This document shows, one piece after another, positions 46,476 to 57,935 of a stretch of 64,000 bases of DNA. Both the position numbers and the translations under genes were made by a program. The stretch comes from Chinchilla lanigera (taxonomy: Eukaryota; Chordata; Mammalia; Rodentia; Chinchillidae): assembly GCF_000276665.1 (NCBI RefSeq), contig NW_004955434.1:21760859-21824858 (forward strand). Direction: 5' to 3'. The notes beneath the pieces were generated by a model. The model saw nothing but the letters and a program-made list of their open reading frames with translations, searched no databases and had not been told where the DNA came from. Numbering within the stretch: the stretch's first letter is position 1; every line of letters starts with the position of its first letter.

Positions 46476-47319
46476 TCTCCCTGCCTTTTAGAAACAAAAG
46501 TAGCATTGCTCTACATGATGCAAACTAACTTTTTTTGTTTCACCAAATACTAGCTCATAGGCACCATTCTATACCCGTGCATATATATTTATATTTTGCA
46601 TTTGATACTTTATGATATGAATGCTTTGTAATTCATTTAACCAACCTGTAGTGGATAGTTAGGTAATCTCTAATTTTTCACTGTTGCCAACAATTTATAA
46701 TAACCATCTATATGGGCTCTAATTCTTGAATGGTCCCGTAGATTAAATTGTAATCTAAATTGCAAAATCTGAAGAGATGGTACCAATGAACACTGTGTAC
46801 TAAAGTCTGTTAAGACAGTGCCTTTATCCACATGTACATAGCTGGGATATTAGCTCGTTTAACTTGTTAACTTGATTGGAGAAATTATATTTTGTTCTTA
46901 CTGTCAGTCTTTGAAAGATGAGTACTGTTGAACATTTTTTCAAATGTAAATTTGCTGTGTATTTCCTCTTTTGCAGTGTGTCCTTTGCTTTTTAAATCTT
47001 TTCTGTTGAGTATTTCCATTTTTAAAATTTGCATCCAGGTGCCGACTGCCTTTCCCTTGGTCGTCGTTACTGCCTGCAGAGCTCTGTGCCCTTCATTATG
47101 CAAACTGACATTTTTCAAAAGCACAGGCTAAGGCGCTGAACTCCTCACAGCCCACAGCCCGCTTCCCAGTCACCTGCGTGGGCCGAGCTTGTGCACACCA
47201 CCTCCTTAGTCTCCAGCCCGCCCTGAGTATTGTGGAGCACTTTCCGGACAGCTCATGAAAACATCAGGGTTTTTTAGAGTTCTGTGTAATGTAGGGAGTT
47301 TTAGTTTTATTTTATTTTA

Positions 47320-47485
47320 TGTTTTCTGCAGTACGGAGGGTCAAACCCAGGGGCATTTATTGGGCTACATCCGCAGTCCTGCCAATGCCCCCTGCCCCAA
47401 CCTCTGGTTTTTAAGTTCTTGAGACAAAGTCTTGCTAAACCGTCTTGGGTGGGCTCAGACTTACAGTCCTCCTTCGTATAGTCAG
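47320..47485 (-). repeat. B1-dID dimeric SINE, decayed
   Basis: gcagtacggagggtcaaaccc...gggctacatccgcagtcct (tRNA-derived), then gagacaaagtcttgctaaac (B1-like). Confidence 0.65.
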
Positions 47486-47809
47486 TACTGAGCGATTCTT
47501 GTGAAGGTCATAAGCAGTGTTTTGTTACAGTGGAATCTAACCTGCTGTGTCCTGCCGCCTTGCCACCCGTTTTAAATCCTCGACCCCAGTCCTCTCGGCA
47601 GAGGCCACGGGCATTAGCTTGGTTACTCCAGCCGTTAAGTGGAGATACTCAGAGCATTCCGAGACGGGCTGCCCTGCTGTCCGGGGGCTGCCAGCCCTGC
47701 GTCCTTCCGAGTGGCAGAGGCAGCGGGGCTGCACGGGCAGGAGAGCCCGAGCCGGGCAGGCAGGTGCAGCGCCGCCCTTCGCACCTCACCAGCGCTGTCT
47801 CCTCTGCAG

Positions 47810-47996
47810 GCACATCCTCATCTGCCTGGCCGCCTACCTGGGCTGTGTGTGCTTCGCCTACTTCGACGCTGCCTCGGAGATCCCCGAGCAGGGCCCTGTC
47901 ATCAAGTTCTGGCCCAGTGAGAAGTGGGCCTTCATCGGGGTGCCCTACGTGTCCCTCCTGTGTGCCAACAAGAAGTCACCAGTCAAGATCACGTGA
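47810..47996 (+). CDS. ACER2: ACER2 terminal coding exon 6 (residues 214-275) with stop codon
   Basis: A cctctgcag acceptor is followed by the base that completes Trp214 and then by His215, the second ligand of HxxxH. The seventh membrane segment follows (about [17 protein letters not shown]), then the acidic stretch [10 protein letters not shown], the conserved [16 protein letters not shown] and a short hydrophilic tail ending KSPVKIT before tga at 47994-47996. Counting back from this stop gives 239 visible residues. With 36 in the missing first exon the total is 275, the human length. No disabling change is seen in any of the five visible exons, so the gene looks functional. Confidence 0.97.
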
Positions 47997-48896
47997 CGGC
48001 CGGGCGGCGCTGGCTCGTCTGCGTGCTCTCCCTCATGCACTGGGCTTCTTTCGCTAGCAAAGACAGCCAAGGGGTTCTAGGGAGCGGTGTGGGGTGCATC
48101 TTTCAGAATTCTGTTCCTGGGGGCTCTAACTAGCGTGTCGGTGGACCTCGGGGTTCCACCGTGCTGGGGAGGAAGGCGTCTGTCCTTCCCCGAGATGGAT
48201 AACAGCGGACTTGGGGACACGGGTGTATCCTTCTCGCTGTCACTTCCCGATGCGTTGGTGAGTGGGCTGCAGCCATTCTGGTTATGGTGGCTGGGGCAGT
48301 CCAGTCCTTCGGGGGCCGGGGCTGCCCAGTGCCTCTCCCGGAGTCGGCCTGCCCCAGGCTCTGCCGCCCGGGCACTGTTGGAGCCTGCTCTAGCCTGACC
48401 CTCCGGCTCTCTGCTGGGAGGTGCCGGAGACTTTCCCTGGGGAAGCTGCCCTTCCGGACACAGCCGTGACGCAGGGTGTGGCTGGGGAGGCTGGTTTTTC
48501 ACTTGCTCCTCTCAACTAACCCAGGCTTTCGCTGCATTTGCAAATCTTTTTACCACTACCTCTGTTGAGAGAGAGATTAAGCTTCAGAGAGGGTAGGCTG
48601 GTGAGCACCACCCTCGGTGCCAAGAACCACTCTTCTGCGAGCCACTCCTACAGAAGAGCGCAACGTTTAAGTGTTGGCGTCGTCTCCCAGAGCAGCAGCC
48701 TCAGGTGCACACACAGCAGCTGTGGTGTGGAGATCCCTGATATAGCCCACCTTGCCGCTGGGCCCCGTGCTATCACCAAATCCTTACGATTTTGCTGGGG
48801 CCTCTGGCTTAAACTTGGGAGCAAACACTGATTTTTCCCCCACCACTGAAGCCTCCAGTATCTTACACTGTTCTGGAAATTACCTTCAAGAACTCA

Positions 48897-49070
48897 CCTG
48901 GCTGGGCACACTGCTTTATGCCTGTGATCCCAGCGTTTGGGAGGCGGAGTTAGTAGCACCACAGATTTGAGGCCAGCCGGGGCAATTTTGTGAGGACCTG
49001 GCTCAAAATAACAAGGGTTGGGGATACGGTAGAGAGGGCCTGGTTTCGATCCCTAATACTGAAAGAAAAA
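48897..49070 (+). repeat. B1-dID dimeric SINE in the 3' UTR
   Basis: cctggctgggcacactgctt...gatcccagcgtttgggagg...ctggctcaaaataa, then ggttggggatacggtagagag...gtttcgatccctaatactg. Sense to ACER2. Confidence 0.82.
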
Positions 49071-49665
49071 AAGGGAAACATTCTCGCCCTGTATTTCTCC
49101 GCGATTTCTGTGGAAGTGACGCTCCCCACGCTCACGTGCAGGGTGTTTCCTGTGGTTCTCAGCGCTGACCTCCCACTTCGCTCAGGTGCTGGCCGTGAGT
49201 GCACTGGTCAGCCGGTGGAGGGCGCTGGTGCAGCTGGGCGGATCTTGCCGTCTGAGCGTTTCTCACCTGGGGTGACCCTGGCTGCAGTGACTCTTCACTG
49301 GACTTCAGTGGAGGACTCCAGGGCTGTCTTCAGGGTGTGAGGAGGGGATGGTCGACCTCAGGGATACTCACTTCAACTCAGGCAGCTCTTGCTTTTCAGC
49401 GTAACATTGTTAAGGTAAAGCAGGACGGTCATGCCCTTCTGCCCTGCTTGGGTGGATGGGAGTCACGTCCCCTGCCCAGGACTCTTAGTCTGGTTAGAAT
49501 TTGCGCAGAATCCAAAGGGAAAAGGCCAATCATCATCTGAACTTAGAGTTTAAAAATGAAGGACTTTATTCAACTTCGATGGTTTTCAAATTTTCTAAAT
49601 AACTCACTAGGCTATTTCCTGTTTTTTCTTGTAGCAAGAAATCTTTATGGAACACTATTGTGTGA

Positions 49666-49675
49666 AATAAATAAA
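49666..49675 (+). terminator. ACER2: Candidate proximal poly(A) signal of ACER2
   Basis: Two overlapping AATAAA hexamers lie in an AT-rich stretch about 1.67 kb downstream of the stop codon. The downstream U-rich element is weak. A SINE begins about 70 bp further on. Confidence 0.45.
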
Positions 49676-49736
49676 TTTTAGGAACTTACATTTATACCAT
49701 CTACTTAATATATCAGTCAGTAAAAATGCAAATTAA

Positions 49737-49883
49737 ATCCCAGCACTTGGGAGGCTGAGGCAGGAGGATTGTTGCAGGTTTGAGGCCAGCCTAGGCTACA
49801 AAGTGAGCTCAATGTCAGCCTGAACTGCATGGCAAGACCCTGTCTCAAAAAGAAAAAAAAAAAAAAAAGAAAAAAGATTTTCC
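49737..49883 (+). repeat. 5'-truncated B1-like SINE
   Basis: Starts inside the SINE at atcccagcacttggg and ends in a long A tail. The flanks cagtaaaaatgcaaattaa (49718-49736) and its one-mismatch copy (49884-49902) are the target duplication. Confidence 0.93.
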
Positions 49884-52202
49884 CAGTAAAAATACAAATT
49901 AACAAGTTGGTGATGCCCTGAGATAGAAAAATGTGGTATGAAATGCGTGTACATGTTGCTTTATAACATATTTTAAGATGACTTTAGGTGGAATGTATGT
50001 GGAACCTCTACTGTACCTTGCTGAGACCTTAGTGATTCACGGCTTGGAACTGCTGCTAAGTCCTTTGAGGTTCAAGTCTGGAGCTTTAAAAAGAGAAAGG
50101 TCAGACCACGTTCACTTCGGGTTGACTTGACGAGGCATGAATTCTGGTCTTACCTATGCTGAAGTACAAAATGAGCGAAGGTGGTGTGTTTGGCGTTGAG
50201 CGAAGGTGGTGTGTTTGGCGTATTTTAAGCCCAGCTGTCTTAGCAAAGGCACACGGGCAAATACAAGCAGAAGGGAGGACGTGATTTTTTTGGCATGTAA
50301 AGTTTAATTTGTCCAGGGGCCCCTCAGTGACAGTACTTCCTTACAATCACGGAGGAGCCACTTCTCTTTATCAGGGAAAGGACGTATTCCTTGGGGGCTC
50401 TGCTGACACCCCTCCTGCAGCCCCTGGAGATGGGATGGATGTGACCAGGGGGCGTGCGTGAACGGCCTGGAAGAGCGGAAGTGAGTCCTGAGTCCCTGGG
50501 CTGTTCTCATCCCTCTCCGACAAGAGACATGACCAAGTGAGGTGTCAGACATGTCCCAAAGGGATGAGAGCTGGGAAAAAGGCGTGGAGTGTATCTGAGG
50601 AGGACAAAACGTACTTCTCCCTTTGGACGGAAATCACTAGCGTGGTAACTCCAGAGAGCAGACGTGGACGAAGCTTAGTTTGCATTGGGTTTAGGGCATT
50701 GGTCATATTTATATCGAAGCACTACATGGTCTTTAAAGAAAACTGGGAAACTACAAAAAGCTGTAGAAAAAACCTGTTTCTGTCACCCAAACACAGCCAT
50801 TGTTAGTGTTGGGCGTTAGTGTTGTTTCGGTATTGGGTGTGTTTCCCTACTTTCGTCTTTTCCCCTCACTGTTGGAGTTGTACACATGTCCTCTAACCTC
50901 GGCAGCTTGTTCTGCATCTTTGAAATGTGAATGCCAGTTGCACACTTTCCACGAGCGGGTGTGAAGTACACTAGGGTCGGGTGCACACTTGAAGGCGGGT
51001 CACTGGATTCTGAGACTTAACTTCTGGATCTTCCTTCTTAATGGAGCCTGACGTGAATGTGCCCACGAGATGGTGAACTGAAATCTGTACTTTCGTTATA
51101 CTTCTTCTGCCCTTTGATTGAGCTCAGATTTTGATGTGCTCAGATTAAAGAAGGAATAGCGTATTTCATTAATGGATGTGTAATCAAGAAGCTCCCTCCC
51201 TCCTTCTGCCCAGCAGGAAGGTGTGGAGGAGTTGGGTGACAGCCATGGCTGCTCAGCAAGGCTGCTGGATGTTGTTCTGGTTAGAATTCGCCTGGGCTCT
51301 TGATCCAGGCAGAACTGGATTTAAGACACAAAAGCCCCATGAGTGTTACCGAGTGATTTCTTCCACCAGGGATGCATGTTTTATCGTGTCTGATTGATGG
51401 CTGTTACTAGAAAGGAAACCTCACTCCTCTCCACAGCGGCGTCAGTGAGCGCTCCAGGGAGCACAGGTTGGTGCGGGAGGGGACGTCGGCCCCGCTCTGG
51501 CAGCGGGCTGCCCTTCTGGGGAGCTCTGGGCCTGTTGAACAAAACGTGCCTGAAACACTAGCTATGCACCGGTTACGCTCTGTCGGGGGCAGGCTTGGTG
51601 GCTGTCAAGTGGAAGCTTGGTGAAAACTCTGCCACTACATTTATTGGATTTCTCAGGTGTGCACACACGTCCTCTTCCCTGAGCCAGGGCCGTGTTGGAA
51701 GCTCAGGACTGAGGTTTGCGCCTTCCCCTTGGGCTGGCGTGCAGACATCCCTGGGGGACGGGTGTGGCTGAAGCTTGCTCGGCCAGGGCCCCCCCTTGCC
51801 TAGCTCCCCTCCCCAGCTGAGCTTGCAACCTTTTCTAGCCTGGGTTGACTTGGATCATCCAGCTGGTCCCCGAGGTTTGGGGCCAGGCTGGGACTGACGG
51901 AGGATTTTATGCACATCGTCTCCTGCAGACCTCAACAGCACGGCCCCTACTCTGAAGGGCTCACCTCACATATTTAAAGGCTTTTCTGACGGCGGTGCCT
52001 AACCAGAGCACTCAGCGTCTTCAGCTCCGGACTGTTTCGTGCTCTAGGACGTGCCGTGGAGGCTGGGTGAGGTAGCGTTCAGTCTCCATTGCTCTGGGAA
52101 TGATCTCAGGCCTTTGGAAATGGAGCTTTGCACTTTATGCTTTTTGCGAACTGACTATCATAACTATGTTTAATATTAAAGCTGTAAGTGGCATTTTCTG
52201 TG

Positions 52203-52212
52203 AATAAATAAA
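52203..52212 (+). terminator. ACER2: Candidate distal poly(A) signal of ACER2
   Basis: Overlapping AATAAA hexamers are followed by a GT-rich run (atgtttgtgtttcc), the usual downstream element of a cleavage site. The preceding 2 kb is mostly non-repetitive, as expected for a long 3' UTR. This is the better-formed of the two candidate ends. Confidence 0.5.
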
Positions 52213-52229
52213 TATGTTTGTGTTTCCAG

Positions 52230-53174
52230 AACAGTTTCCAAAGTCTCTTCAGTGCGCATGCATTTCATGGATTGTAGAACAAAGCAAAGCACATTTGCCT
52301 AAGTTCATTTTGGATGAATTTGGGAGTTGTGGTTATTAACATGCCTAAGATGAGTGTAGTGGAGTTGATTAGTGTAATTATGTATGTAATTTTGTCACAT
52401 GCACATAGATGCTCAGGTCTAGAGAACAGTTCGTTTGTGCTAAGCTTCATCAGGTCACTGGAAAGAAGGTCTGATGACGTTTCAAAACTGTAAGTGACTT
52501 TAGCAGGAGAATCTGCATATACCCGTATTAATTTTTCTTAATTTCTTGTGACAGTTATTTTAATTAAAAGTTCTTTGGCCATCAGAGAAGAACAAGATAA
52601 GCGTCACCAATAACACTACAGAGTTTTTTAGATTTCTTTTTTCTGGCTGAGGAGAAAGACAAGGGCTGGCCTCACAGCCCTTTCATCTGGTGAGAGCCGG
52701 GTCTTCTTTCCAGGGTGACGCCCGTGGAAGTGGCTTCCTGGCGGTCGCCTGTCCCTGCAGCCCGCCCGGACAGAGGACCCTGTGTGACAGGGCGAGACGA
52801 GAACTTGAGTCCTCTCTGGTGCTAACATTGGTTCTCAGGATCAGACCTTGCTGTGCAGGCTGTGGTCAGGGACAGAGCATCTGAGGGGACTGTGGCGTCC
52901 CCCTGTGCCCCCGACACGGTGCTGTCCTCCCTGTGGGTGTCCTCTTGTCCTCAGCTGGCCCGCAGGGACGCACTTCTACATCCGCCTTTCCCCAGCTGCC
53001 ATGAGGACCAGAGCGGGGACCTGCCCCCTGATTCTCCGTTTTGAAGGACTTTACACGGGTGTGTAGCCAAGGGGAGGAGACCTGCGCCCAGGGAGACCGG
53101 TGCAGCCACGCGCATTGCAGCGCCGCTGCGGTAGCCGAGGGGTGGGGTAGGCCAGGCCGTGCGGACAGCTGAGT
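52230..53174. other. Downstream intergenic, no clear feature
   Basis: AT-rich then GC-rich unique sequence. The minus-strand frame 52866-53567 (233 codons) overlaps the L1 remnant and has no recognised domain. Confidence 0.5.
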
Positions 53175-53360
53175 GGAGAAGGAAGTATTACGGGATGTAG
53201 CAAGGCGAGGTCCTGGCGTTTGAGGCAACGCGGATGGAACCGGGGGCGCTATGTTGGGTAGAATGAGCTGCCCCGGAAAACACTCCGTGCTCTCACACGC
53301 GTGGGAGTGACAGCCGACCTCAGAGACCAGAGAAGCAGCGTCACTGGAAGCCTGGGAGGG
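53175..53360 (+). mobile_element. LINE-1 3' end with a strong shift to GC
   Basis: ggaagtattacgggatgtag...gcggatggaaccgggggcgctatgttgg...gaatgagctg...cgtgctctcacacgcgtggg...gaccagagaagcagcgtcactgg lines up in order with an L1 3' end that is normally AT-rich (atggatggaactggaggacattatg...). Many A/T to G/C changes obscure it. Confidence 0.6.
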
Positions 53361-53879
53361 CGGCGGGGAGGGGGAGCCGGCGGCAGGCGCTGGACGGGGA
53401 GTGAGCGCTGGGGCTCTGGGGGCCGAGTTTACCGCGCGTTCTGCTCTGTTTACAAGGAGCCAGAGGAAGAGCTCAGTCTCCCAGCACACGGAAACGCACA
53501 GGGGGTCGACGAGCTGACCGGTGCCCGTCACACGCGTGGCTGACCGCCGTGCTCCGCAGGTGTGCACGGCTGTGTGTCGGAGACCGCGCTGTCACACTCA
53601 AAGATCTGTACGTTAAAAGACTGTCCTGGGCTGGAGGGCGCAGGCTGGCCACCCACGCTGAGGAGGCCTCCACAAATGGAGCTCACATTCCCGTGAGGGA
53701 GGTTTTCAGGGTTATAGTTTCAGACAGTCCTTAAGGTGGTGTCTGCATTTGGGCTTGTCATGCTATTTTGTCTACTTTTCAGTGTTGAATTTTTCCATAA
53801 TTAAAAAGTTCAAAAACAGTATTTTTCCATAATAAGTTCAAAAACCCTCCCTCCCTCTCTGTCTCTCTGCTTCTCTGTG

Positions 53880-53958
53880 TCTGTGTCTCTCTCTCTATAG
53901 CTCTATCTATTTATCTATCTATCTATCTATCTATCATCTATCTATCTATCTATCTATC
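53880..53958. repeat. (CT)n and (TATC)n microsatellite
   Basis: ctctctctctat then about 13 TATC/CTAT units with one interruption (atcatc). Confidence 0.97.
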
Positions 53959-54052
53959 AGAGATGGGTCTTGCTAAGTTGCCCAGCACTCTCAGTCTTAA
54001 ACCCTGAACTCAAGCGGTCCTCCTGCCTCAGCCTCCTGAGCCGCTGAGCCGC
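53959..54052 (-). repeat. B1-like SINE fragment next to the microsatellite
   Basis: agagatgggtcttgctaagttgccc...cctcctgcctcagcctcctgag. The microsatellite occupies the place of its tail and probably grew from it. Confidence 0.75.
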
Positions 54053-54796
54053 CATCCTCCCTGTCTTTGCCTCAGGTAGCTCTTCTGACTGGTGTCTGCA
54101 GGCTGTTTACCTGGGAGGCCTTCTCTCAGGGTTAACTCACAAAAGGGGAAAAGGTGGGCCCCCCATGGACTCGTATTTGTTCATTTTTGTATTTCTCATG
54201 AAAACGGAGCCTCGATCCACCTGCCGCTGCAGCTGAGCGCAGAGACCGTGGCACTTTCTAGAGTGTCACCAACAGCAGTGGTCCCTGGAAGGAGCCCTCA
54301 CGGTAGGGCCGGTGGAGGGAAGCCGCTGAAGGTGAGGCCAGGAGCACCGGGTGACAGAAAGTGCCGGGGTGGATGTCAGATTACTGTCAGCAAACCAAAC
54401 CTCAAGCACCCGGCACGCCGCTGGAGGAGTATCGCCATCTGCTGGCCCTTCGGGGTACTGCTAGCCGCGGCGCCGGCGAAGTCTCCCCAGTTCCCAGGGA
54501 CCCCAACTCGCTGGGCTTTCCGTGCTGTTCCCCGAGGGTTCCCAGCACTTTTCCTCTTCCCTCTGCAACTCGTCCTTTTCCCCTAGGTGTCTGCTCTCAT
54601 TGCAGTTTAGGAAATCTGCTCAATGTGACCAAAACACATTTCTGTGTGGAAAGACCTCACACGGATGGGGTTTAGAGGAAGTGTTTGATCCACCAGCGCG
54701 AGTTCAACGTTTGGCGTTACCGTGTCCACTCACGCAAGTCGAGTGCTGTTACGATTCATCGTATCAAGACGAAATCCAGCTTATTACTTAGTTGTG

Positions 54797-54965
54797 CAGC
54801 ACTGGGGTTGAATCTGGGGCTTTCACGCCGAGCTACGTCATCAGCCCATTCTGCTTTCCATTTTGAGACAGAATCTCACTAAGTTTCCCAGGCTAGGTTG
54901 GAACTTGGGATCCTCCTGTCCCAGCCTCCCAGAGTGCTGGACTTACAGGCATGTGCTTCCATGCC
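54797..54965 (-). repeat. B1-dID dimeric SINE
   Basis: gcactggggttgaatctgggg...gagctacgtcatcagccc, then gagacagaatctcactaagtt...gagtgctggacttacaggc. Confidence 0.87.
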
Positions 54966-54986
54966 CAGTTTATTTTTAAATTCATT

Positions 54987-55062
54987 TTGTAGCGCTGAGG
55001 ATTGAGCGCAGGGCCGCACACATGCTAGGCAGGCGCTCTGACTGACACTGACCTCTAGGGCA
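54987..55062 (-). repeat. tRNA-derived SINE
   Basis: gtagcgctgaggattgagcgcagggccgcacacatgctaggcaggcgctctgac, an antisense ID-like monomer. Confidence 0.75.
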
Positions 55063-55379
55063 GCCCCAGGCCCGGCCCTGTGTGAATCAGCCCTCAGCAA
55101 GTGCGGACTAGGAGGCCGCCGCCTGGACGGCAGGAGACACCTAAGTAATCACCGACTAATAACCCGGTGCTGCAGAGGAAGAGCCGGGAGCTCAGCCAGG
55201 AGGGGTGAATTTGAGAATTCGAAGCCTTCATGGACCACCATGAGCCACATTAGTAATTCAAAGGGAAAGGACTGGTAGGCTCTTAGGAGCGCCGTCTGCT
55301 TACAAGCGAACCGTATTCGAAGCCTCACACCGTAGATCACCTCTCCCGAGAGCTGTTCTCTCCTCCCGGCCGCGGCTTT

Positions 55380-55745
55380 GTGAGGAAGACATTGTTCTGT
55401 TCCTTTCTGGATATGAGGAAACAGAAGCTCAGACTTTTTAAATTATTATTTTTTGCCACGCTGGGAATTGAACCCAGGGCCTTTGCACTGAGCTACCTCC
55501 CCAAGCAGTGTTTACGTATTACCTTTTAAAAATATTTTAAAATTTACTTATTACCTTAAAAGATTTTTGAGACAAGGTCTAGCTAACTTGCTAATAGCCC
55601 AGGCTAGGCTTCGCTTGTGCTCCTCCTGCCTCAGCCTCCCAGAGTCACGGGATTAAGGGTGTGTGCCAGCATGCCCAGCCAGAAGTACATTTTGATGACC
55701 ACCAGTAAGTGGCAGAGCCCAAGGCTTTGGCTCTGAGGTTCAGTT
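55380..55745 (-). repeat. MIR-like element split by SINEs
   Basis: ctggatatgaggaaacagaagctcag (before 55440) and accagtaagtggcagagcccaaggctttggctctgagg (after 55683) are two halves of an antisense MIR-type repeat separated by a B1-dID. Confidence 0.6.
55448..55682 (-). repeat. B1-dID dimeric SINE
   Basis: ccacgctgggaattgaacccagggcctttgcactgagctacctcccc, an AT-rich linker, then gagacaaggtctagctaactt...gtgtgtgccagcatgcccagcc. Confidence 0.87.
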
Positions 55746-56449
55746 CTCCTTCCATGAAAGGACTGAATTTTCAAAACGGCAAAGGAGACACCACCTTGGG
55801 ACGGTCAGGTTCGGAACTGTCCTACACATGACTCGTGAGAGAGGCAGCCGGCCTTGGACGCTCAGGGAGGGGGCGAACGGCTCCCAGAGCGTCCTGTGGG
55901 GCGGCCCTGGGCAGGGGCAGTGCTGTCTGCGGTCACCGCAAGGAGCCGCGGCCCTTCTCCTGCCCTCTGCAGGCGCGGGGGCTTGCGGAGCCCCAGGCCC
56001 TCGCTCTTCTGCGCTGCTCGTCCAGGCGGCCTCTGTCCGCGGAGTGGAGCTCCAGGCCTCCGGTTCGGTGCCCACGGACACCGCACTCGCCTTTCCTTAC
56101 GGCTGCCAAAGCTGCGCGTGGCTAGCTTCTCAGTGTCCGGGAAGCCTGCGCCCCTCCGTGTCCCCTTCTGACCTAGCAGCGGGTGAATCCCCGCACCCAC
56201 TTCTCCAGCGCCCTCCCTGCTCTCCAGCCTGGCGAAGGCGCCTGGCCCCTTGCGGGCGTCTCTGCCTTTCTCAGCAGGAGTCTGACCACAGCAGCTGCCC
56301 GTTTTCTCTCCACTCGGCGGCCAGCTCAGAGCCTTCACGGGTGCGGATCCCCCTTCTCGGGCTGACCCTTCACCCCGTCCCCTACACCCAGCCTTTCCGA
56401 GCTTGTGTGGCCCCACGTGGCCTTTCTGTGCCCTGGAGCCCGTGTCAGA

Positions 56450-56880
56450 TGTCACCGCGGTGTAGCAGATCACCGCAAGCTCAGCAGCTGAAACAACAGA
56501 ACTGCCTCTCCTCGCCATTCAGGAGGCCAGGAGCCCCGAACCCTGGAGTAAGGTGTCCGCAGGGCTTGTGCCTCCTGGAGCTCCGAGGAGTGTCCCCACG
56601 CCGCTCCTCCTCCTGGGGGCTGCGGCGCTGCGGTTGCTCACCTTGCAGATGCGCAGCGCCCGTCTCTGCTTCCACCGCTCCGTGGCTTCCTCCCTGTGTC
56701 TTCCCAGTGTCTCTGTGCCCCGTGCCCAGCTCTCCTTTCCCTTTATCACGTAAAGAAAGCAGTCAGCAGGCTTCGGATCACTCAAATCCACTTCGACCTC
56801 CTTTTATCTGGTTACGTCTACAAGACCCACTTCCAAATAAAGCCACATCCTTAGGTTTGGGTGCTGTGAATTAGGGAGAA
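56450..56880 (-). mobile_element. Ancient LTR/MER-type repeat
   Basis: gctgaaacaacagaactgcctctc...aggaggccaggagcc...aaggtgtccgcagggc...cctggagctccgaggag...cttccctgtg-like...cccacttccaaataaagccacatcc follows a common old mammalian repeat (antisense). I do not name the subfamily. It accounts for the 3' part of a long open frame here. Confidence 0.6.
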
Positions 56881-56971
56881 GCTGTGTGACCCATCAGCTG
56901 TCTTGGAAATTGCTCCCTGTGTCTGCCAAGAATGTGTCTTCTTACAGCCGGCGTCCTTCCTCTGCACAGAG

Positions 56972-56992
56972 GCACACACACACACACACACA
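56972..56992. repeat. (CA)n simple repeat
   Basis: About ten CA units. Confidence 0.95.
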
Positions 56993-57789
56993 GGCACACC
57001 CAGGCCTCCTCGTCCTCTCCCCTGGCCCCTGTGGAACTGTTCTGTCATAGCTTTGCACCCACGCTCCCTGTCTGAGCTGGATCGAGGGCCTGAACAGTGT
57101 CTCAGTGTTCACATCGCATATGTCCCAGGGGGAGGTCAGAGCTGCCTGGTGGCGAACCCCTGGTCTCACAATCTCTGTGTGCTCAGTCCTGGGACAGCTA
57201 CAGCGTTCCCTTTCCGTTGTGCGTCATGACTTCAGCCTCAAGTCTTTTCCAGGGGTTAAGCCCTCTTCCCTGAGATCCCCACCGGGGCTGGAAGGTCCCA
57301 TGTCCTCGTAGTGCGCTAGAGCTCTGGCCTCCCTGTCTTCCAGGTCCCGGCGGCACGCTGTGAGCCGTGGAGAAAGTCACAGCTGGCCTGGTGCTGGGTG
57401 CCGGGCTTGGCTCCCACAGCGTCTGTCCTGCAGCCAGAACCGCAGAGCTGGAAGGGATTTGAGAGGCGCTCTAGCCCGGCACCTGTCCCTTGCCTAAGAC
57501 AGGGACTCTGAGGCCAGGTCCGAAGCACGTCTTCCAGCTTCCAGGAGCAAACCAGGCCGTCTCCTGACGGCAAGCAGGGCTCTTTCTGTGCCGTGGCAGC
57601 CTCTTCCTGAGCCCCTGTTAGAATGAGAAGTCCTTGGAGGTGTGCCCCATACGCAGTGTGAGTGGCTGCACGACAGCTGTCCCAAAATGCAGTGGCTCAC
57701 AGCGAGAATAAATAGGGACGGCCGCTCATTTCTGTGGCTGGGGGTCTGGGAGCAGCCCAGTGGGGGCGGACCGGCTTGGGGCCGCGTGA

Positions 57790-57935
57790 CTTCCAGTCCG
57801 GGCCGAGGCCAGGGCTCTTGAGCGTGAGCTTGTGGTGAAGAATCTTCTCAGGCCTCAGCTTCCTCATCTGCAGAGAGAAGAATAGAAATTACTTCCTAGG
57901 TCGTTATGACGATCAGGGAACTAATTCCTCCACGG
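57790..57935 (+). repeat. MIR SINE
   Basis: gagcttgtggtgaagaatcttctcaggcctcagcttcctcatctgcag...acttcctaggtcgttatgacgatcag matches the MIR 3' half. Confidence 0.75.

Larger units (their letters stand above)
46115..46740 (-). mobile_element. Ancient LINE-1 fragment, interrupted by a SINE
   Basis: ttgatacataattgcac...tggggtgtagtgtgac...taatgatcag...ggcatatccattacccc...tttctttgtgttgggaacattcag follows an old L1 3' UTR. After the SINE at 46390 the sequence continues with aattcatttaaccaacc...gttgccaacaatttataataacc. Confidence 0.7.
43582..47809 (+). other. ACER2: ACER2 intron 5
   Basis: 4.2-kb intron that separates the two histidines of the zinc-binding HxxxH motif. It contains an L1 3' end split by an LTR, SINEs and an old L1 piece, listed separately. 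Confidence 0.9.
47997..52230 (+). other. ACER2: ACER2 3' untranslated region (end uncertain)
   Basis: The sequence after the stop codon has no splice-like structure and no other gene. Two poly(A) signal clusters are present: overlapping AATAAA at 49666 and 49670, about 1.7 kb after the stop, and another pair at 52203 and 52207, about 4.2 kb after. The UTR contains a B1-dID SINE (48897-49070), a 5'-truncated B1-like SINE (49737-49883, after the proximal site) and a short perfect tandem duplication (about 50174-50219). Which end is used cannot be decided from sequence. Confidence 0.6.

Noticed and set aside
52866..53567. 233-codon minus-strand frame
   Set aside because: It overlaps the GC-shifted L1 remnant and has no recognised domain.
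53880..53958. CRISPR-like array
   Set aside because: It is a (TATC)n microsatellite with no spacers; CRISPR does not occur in mammalian genomes.
55828..56874. 348-codon open frame on the plus strand
   Set aside because: It lies in C-rich DNA where several frames on both strands are open. Its 3' third coincides with an ancient antisense repeat, and no domain is recognisable.
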